Source: Paracoccaceae bacterium (GTDB lineage: Bacteria > Pseudomonadota > Alphaproteobacteria > Rhodobacterales > Rhodobacteraceae). From it: a stretch of 8,296 bases of DNA. The stretch spans positions 1-8,296 of the forward strand of contig JAAUPC010000146.1 of the NCBI GenBank assembly GCA_012036325.1. Direction: 5' to 3'. The notes beneath the pieces were generated by a model that ran no database searches, was not told where the DNA came from, and saw nothing but the letters and a program-made list of their open reading frames with translations. Shown here one piece after another: positions 5,968 through 8,296 of this stretch. A program made the position numbers and the translations under genes. Positions within the stretch are counted from its first letter, which is position 1. Every line of letters begins with the position of its first letter.

Positions 5968-7136
5968 ATGCGGGTGGGACTTGCGGCGCTGGTCTGTGGC
6001 TATCTTCTAAGCCAGTTCTACCGGGCGTTCCTGGCGGTTCTGTCGCCGGTGCTGCAGGACGAGTTGGGGGTGACGGCTGCCAACCTTGCCACTGCCTCGG
6101 GCTGGTGGTTCCTGGCCTTTGCTGCGGTGCAACTGCCGATTGGCGTGGCGCTGGACCGTTTTGGCCCAAGGCGGACGGCTGGGGGGCTGATGCTGGTGGG
6201 GGCCACGGGGGCGGCGTTTTTGCGCTCGCGGGTGCGGCTTGGCAGCTGAACCTGGCGATGGCGCTGATCGGAGTCGGCTGCGCACCAGTGCTGATGGCTT
6301 GCTACTACATCTTCGCCCGCAGCTTTTCGCCTGCCCTCTTCGGCACGCTGGCGGGGGTGACGATCGGCGTGGGATCCCTTGGCAATGTGGCTGCGTCCTT
6401 GCCCCTGTCGGCGGCGGTTGAGGCCTTTGGCTGGCGTGGCGCGGTCTGGGGGCTGACCGGGTTCACCGGGCTGGTGGCGCTGGCAATCCTGACGCTGGTG
6501 CGCGACCCGCCAAGCCTCGTGCGAGACGAGAAAGGGTCCCTGCTGGACCTTATGCGAATGCCCGCGATCTGGCCGATCCTGGCGATGATGACGGTCTGCT
6601 ACATGCCGGTGGCGGGCCTTCGCGGGCTGTGGCTTGGGCCCTATTTCAGCGATGTGCACGGGTTTGACGCAGGCCAGATCGGACAGGTCAGCCTCTGGAT
6701 GGGTCTGGCGATGGTGGTGGGCAACTTTGCCTACGGCCCCTTGGACCGCTTGGTGGGCAGCCGGAAATGGGTGATCTTCACCGGTAACGCGTTGACGGTG
6801 CTGTGCCTTGTGGGCCTGTGGGCCTTTGCGGGAGGTCAGCCTGCGCTCGCGGCGGGGCTTCTGGTGGCGGCGGGCCTCTTTGGCGCCAGCTTTCCGATGG
6901 TCGTGGCGCATGGCCGGGCCTTCATTCCGCAGCACATGATGGGGCGGGGGGTGACGCTTTTGAACCTTTTCGGCATCGCCCCCATCGGCATTGCCCAGAT
7001 CGTCACTGGCCGCATTCACACGGCCACCCCCGCCGACCCGACGAGTGCACCCTATCAGGCAGTGTTCCTCTTCTTTGCAGTCACCACGGCCATCGGGCTG
7101 GCGGTGTATCTTTGGTCGCGCGACCGAACCGATTGA
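5968..7136 (+). pseudogene. MFS transporter, frameshifted as read
   Basis: A major facilitator superfamily carrier, substrate unknown, split over two frames. The first part (5968-6249) starts MRVGLAALVCGYLLSQFYRA, with GGGAGG seven bases before the ATG, and carries the motif A-like GVALDRFGPRR at residues 59-69. After GATGAAF the frame runs off into LRSRVRLGS and stops. The rest continues in another frame as FALAGAAWQLNLAMALIGVG through to TGA at 7134-7136. That part includes YYIFARSFSPALFGTLAGVT, a second motif A-like element (YGPLDRLVGSRKW) opening the C-terminal half, and a last helix AVFLFFAVTTAIGLAVYLW. The junction is a run of five T at 6217-6221; one more T gives a continuous 389-residue protein, a normal 12-helix MFS length. 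Codon use is healthy on both sides, so the break is recent or a sequencing error. asd follows 79 bases downstream. Confidence 0.88.
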
Positions 7137-7202
7137 CCGCTGCCCCCTTCCCCCCGACGCGGCCTTGGGATAACAGGCCCCGTCCCCATGCCGGGGGCGC
7201 AT

Positions 7203-7208
7203 AAGGAG
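7203..7208 (+). promoter_or_regulatory. Strong ribosome binding site of asd
   Basis: AAGGAG lies seven bases before ATG 7216 and fixes the start of the dehydrogenase, whose first residues MGYKVVVAGATGNVG are exactly the expected N-terminal beta strand and glycine loop. Confidence 0.75.
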
Positions 7209-7215
7209 AACCCCG

Positions 7216-8239
7216 ATGGGCTACAAGGTCGTCGTCGCGGGTGCCACGGGCAACGTGGGCCGCGAAATGCTGAACATCCTGGCGGAACGTGAGTTCCCGG
7301 TGGATGAGATCACCGCACTTGCCTCGCGCAAGTCGCTGGGCACTGAAGTCAGCTTTGGCGACAAGACCCTGAAGACCAAGGACCTGGACACTTTCGACTT
7401 CAGTGGCTGGGACATCGCGCTGTTCGCCATCGGGTCGGACGCGACGAAGATCTACGCCCCCCCGCGCCGCCGCTGCGGGTTGTGTGGTCATCGATAACTC
7501 GAGCCTCTATCGCTATGACCCCGACATTCCGCTAATCGTACCGGAAGTGAACGCCGATGCGATCCTGGGCTATGCCAAGAAGAACATCATCGCGAACCCG
7601 AACTGTTCGACCGCGCAGATGGTGGTGGCGCTGAAGCCGCTGCACGACCGCGCGACGATCAAGCGGGTGGTGGTGGCAACCTACCAGTCGGTGTCCGGTG
7701 CGGGCAAGGAAGGGATGGATGAGCTTTGGGACCAGACCAAGGCCGTCTACAACCCGGTGCAGGAAGTGCCGCCGAAGAAGTTCCAAAAGCAGATCGCCTT
7801 CAACGTGATCCCGCAGATCGACGTCTTCCTGGACTCGGGCGAGACCAAAGAAGAATGGAAAATGGTGGCCGAGACGAAGAAGATCCTCGACCCAAAGATC
7901 AAGGTCACGGCCACTTGCGTCCGCGTGCCGGTGTTCGTTGGCCATTCCGAAGCGATCAACATCGAGTTCGAGGATTTCCTCGACTGGCAGGAAGCGCAGG
8001 ACATCCTGCGTGAGGCGCCGGGGATCATGCTGATCGACAAGCGCGAACCCGGTGGCTACATCACCCCCATCGAATGCGTGGGTGAATATGCCACCTATGT
8101 CAGCCGCGTGCGGCAGGACAGCACCATCGACAATGGCCTCAGCCTTTGGTGCGTTAGCGACAACCTTCGCAAGGGGGCCGCGCTGAACGCGGTGCAGATC
8201 GCGGAACTCTTGGGCAGCCGGGTCCTGAAAAAGGGCTGA
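7216..8239 (+). pseudogene. asd: Aspartate-semialdehyde dehydrogenase, frameshifted as read (probably intact in the organism)
   Basis: Asd converts aspartyl-4-phosphate to aspartate semialdehyde with NADPH, the branch step to lysine, diaminopimelate, threonine and methionine; cytosolic. The first 82 codons (MGYKVVVAGATGNVG, then ALFAIGSDATKIYAP) are in one frame; the rest (AAAAGCVVIDNSSLYRYD to the TGA at 8237-8239) is in the +1 frame. The switch is at seven C, 7457-7463; removing one C gives YAPRAAAAGC and a 340-residue protein of normal length. In that protein, GATGNVG (9-15) is the nucleotide loop, NPNCST holds catalytic Cys130, YQSVSGAG carries Gln157, and GHSEA holds catalytic His243. 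The C-terminus GAALNAVQIAELL is typical. Asd is usually essential for cell-wall diaminopimelate, so a truly broken sole copy is unlikely. Codon use is normal throughout. A long hairpin follows the stop. Confidence 0.95.
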
Positions 8240-8252
8240 CGCCGCAGGACCG

Positions 8253-8285
8253 GGCCCAAAATTCTTCGGCGAAGAATTTTGGGCC
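8253..8285. terminator. Long perfect hairpin after asd, probable terminator
   Basis: Arms GGCCCAAAATTCTTC (8253-8267) and GAAGAATTTTGGGCC (8271-8285) pair perfectly over 15 bp around a GGC loop, 13 bases after the asd stop. In either direction the stem's T-rich arm precedes only GGGCC, so the U-tract lies inside the stem rather than after it. The AT-rich middle in otherwise GC-rich DNA is striking. It would work from either side, and a gene beyond the window may share it. Confidence 0.75.
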
Positions 8286-8296
8286 TAGGCCGCCTG

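Noticed and set aside
6217..6222. Programmed -1 frameshift in the MFS gene
   Set aside because: The needed shift is -1, but GTTTTTG is not a good slippery heptamer (a G precedes the TTT codon) and no stimulatory element is evident. A simple indel explains it better.
7177..7198. Hairpin between the MFS gene and asd (GCCCCG / CGGGGGC)
   Set aside because: The arms mismatch by one base, no T-run follows, and such pairings are expected by chance in C/G-rich spacers.
6018..7202. 394-codon open frame on the minus strand across the MFS gene
   Set aside because: It is antisense to a clearly recognisable transporter and its product is Arg/His/Gln-rich with no family resemblance. Long antisense frames are common in GC-rich genes.
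1..8296. CRISPR array, tRNA, rRNA, or intact mobile element
   Set aside because: No regularly spaced repeats, no tRNA-like cloverleaf, no rRNA-like sequence and no transposase or integrase motifs were seen on either strand.

Overview
The window is GC-rich, densely packed DNA that looks like an alphaproteobacterium of the Rhodobacteraceae (Rhodobacter/Paracoccus/Tabrizicola-like). The main support is the near-canonical aspartate-semialdehyde dehydrogenase sequence, the strong GC bias at third codon positions, and the AAGGA/GGAGG ribosome binding sites. The genus is inferred from family resemblance, not from a search.

Layout. Bases 1-93 hold the last 30 codons of a membrane transporter gene (+), probably a bile acid:Na+ symporter-type carrier. 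A short gap (94-382) holds what looks like the 5' stub of a HAD/haloacid-dehalogenase gene and otherwise unexplained, more AT-rich DNA. Next come a small helical protein of unknown function (383-763, -), a beta-class carbonic anhydrase (931-1578, +), and convergent with it a TetR-family repressor (1585-2157, -). The repressor is divergent from a DUF4386-like membrane protein (2270-2989, +). Two near-identical 16-bp palindromes in their shared promoter region are good candidates for the repressor's operators. A strong hairpin then separates this module from two minus-strand genes: an exported DUF4424 protein (4821-5849) followed by an exported MuiA-like DUF4140/DUF4139 protein (3067-4692). The right side carries an MFS transporter (5968-7136, +) and asd (7216-8239, +), ending in a long perfect hairpin.

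Two genes cannot be read in one frame as given. The MFS transporter breaks at a run of five T (6217-6221) and asd at a run of seven C (7457-7463). Each is restored by a single-base change in the homopolymer. asd is normally essential, so sequencing error is the simplest explanation for asd and probably for the MFS gene too.

How the genes relate. The TetR/DUF4386 pair looks like a self-contained regulated unit. The DUF4424/MuiA pair looks like a small envelope-protein operon of unknown role. Carbonic anhydrase and asd are housekeeping functions. I found no CRISPR array, tRNA, rRNA, intact insertion sequence, phage gene or defence system. The most testable new points are the operator pair and the two-gene exported-protein locus. 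I do not see a convincing undescribed system.
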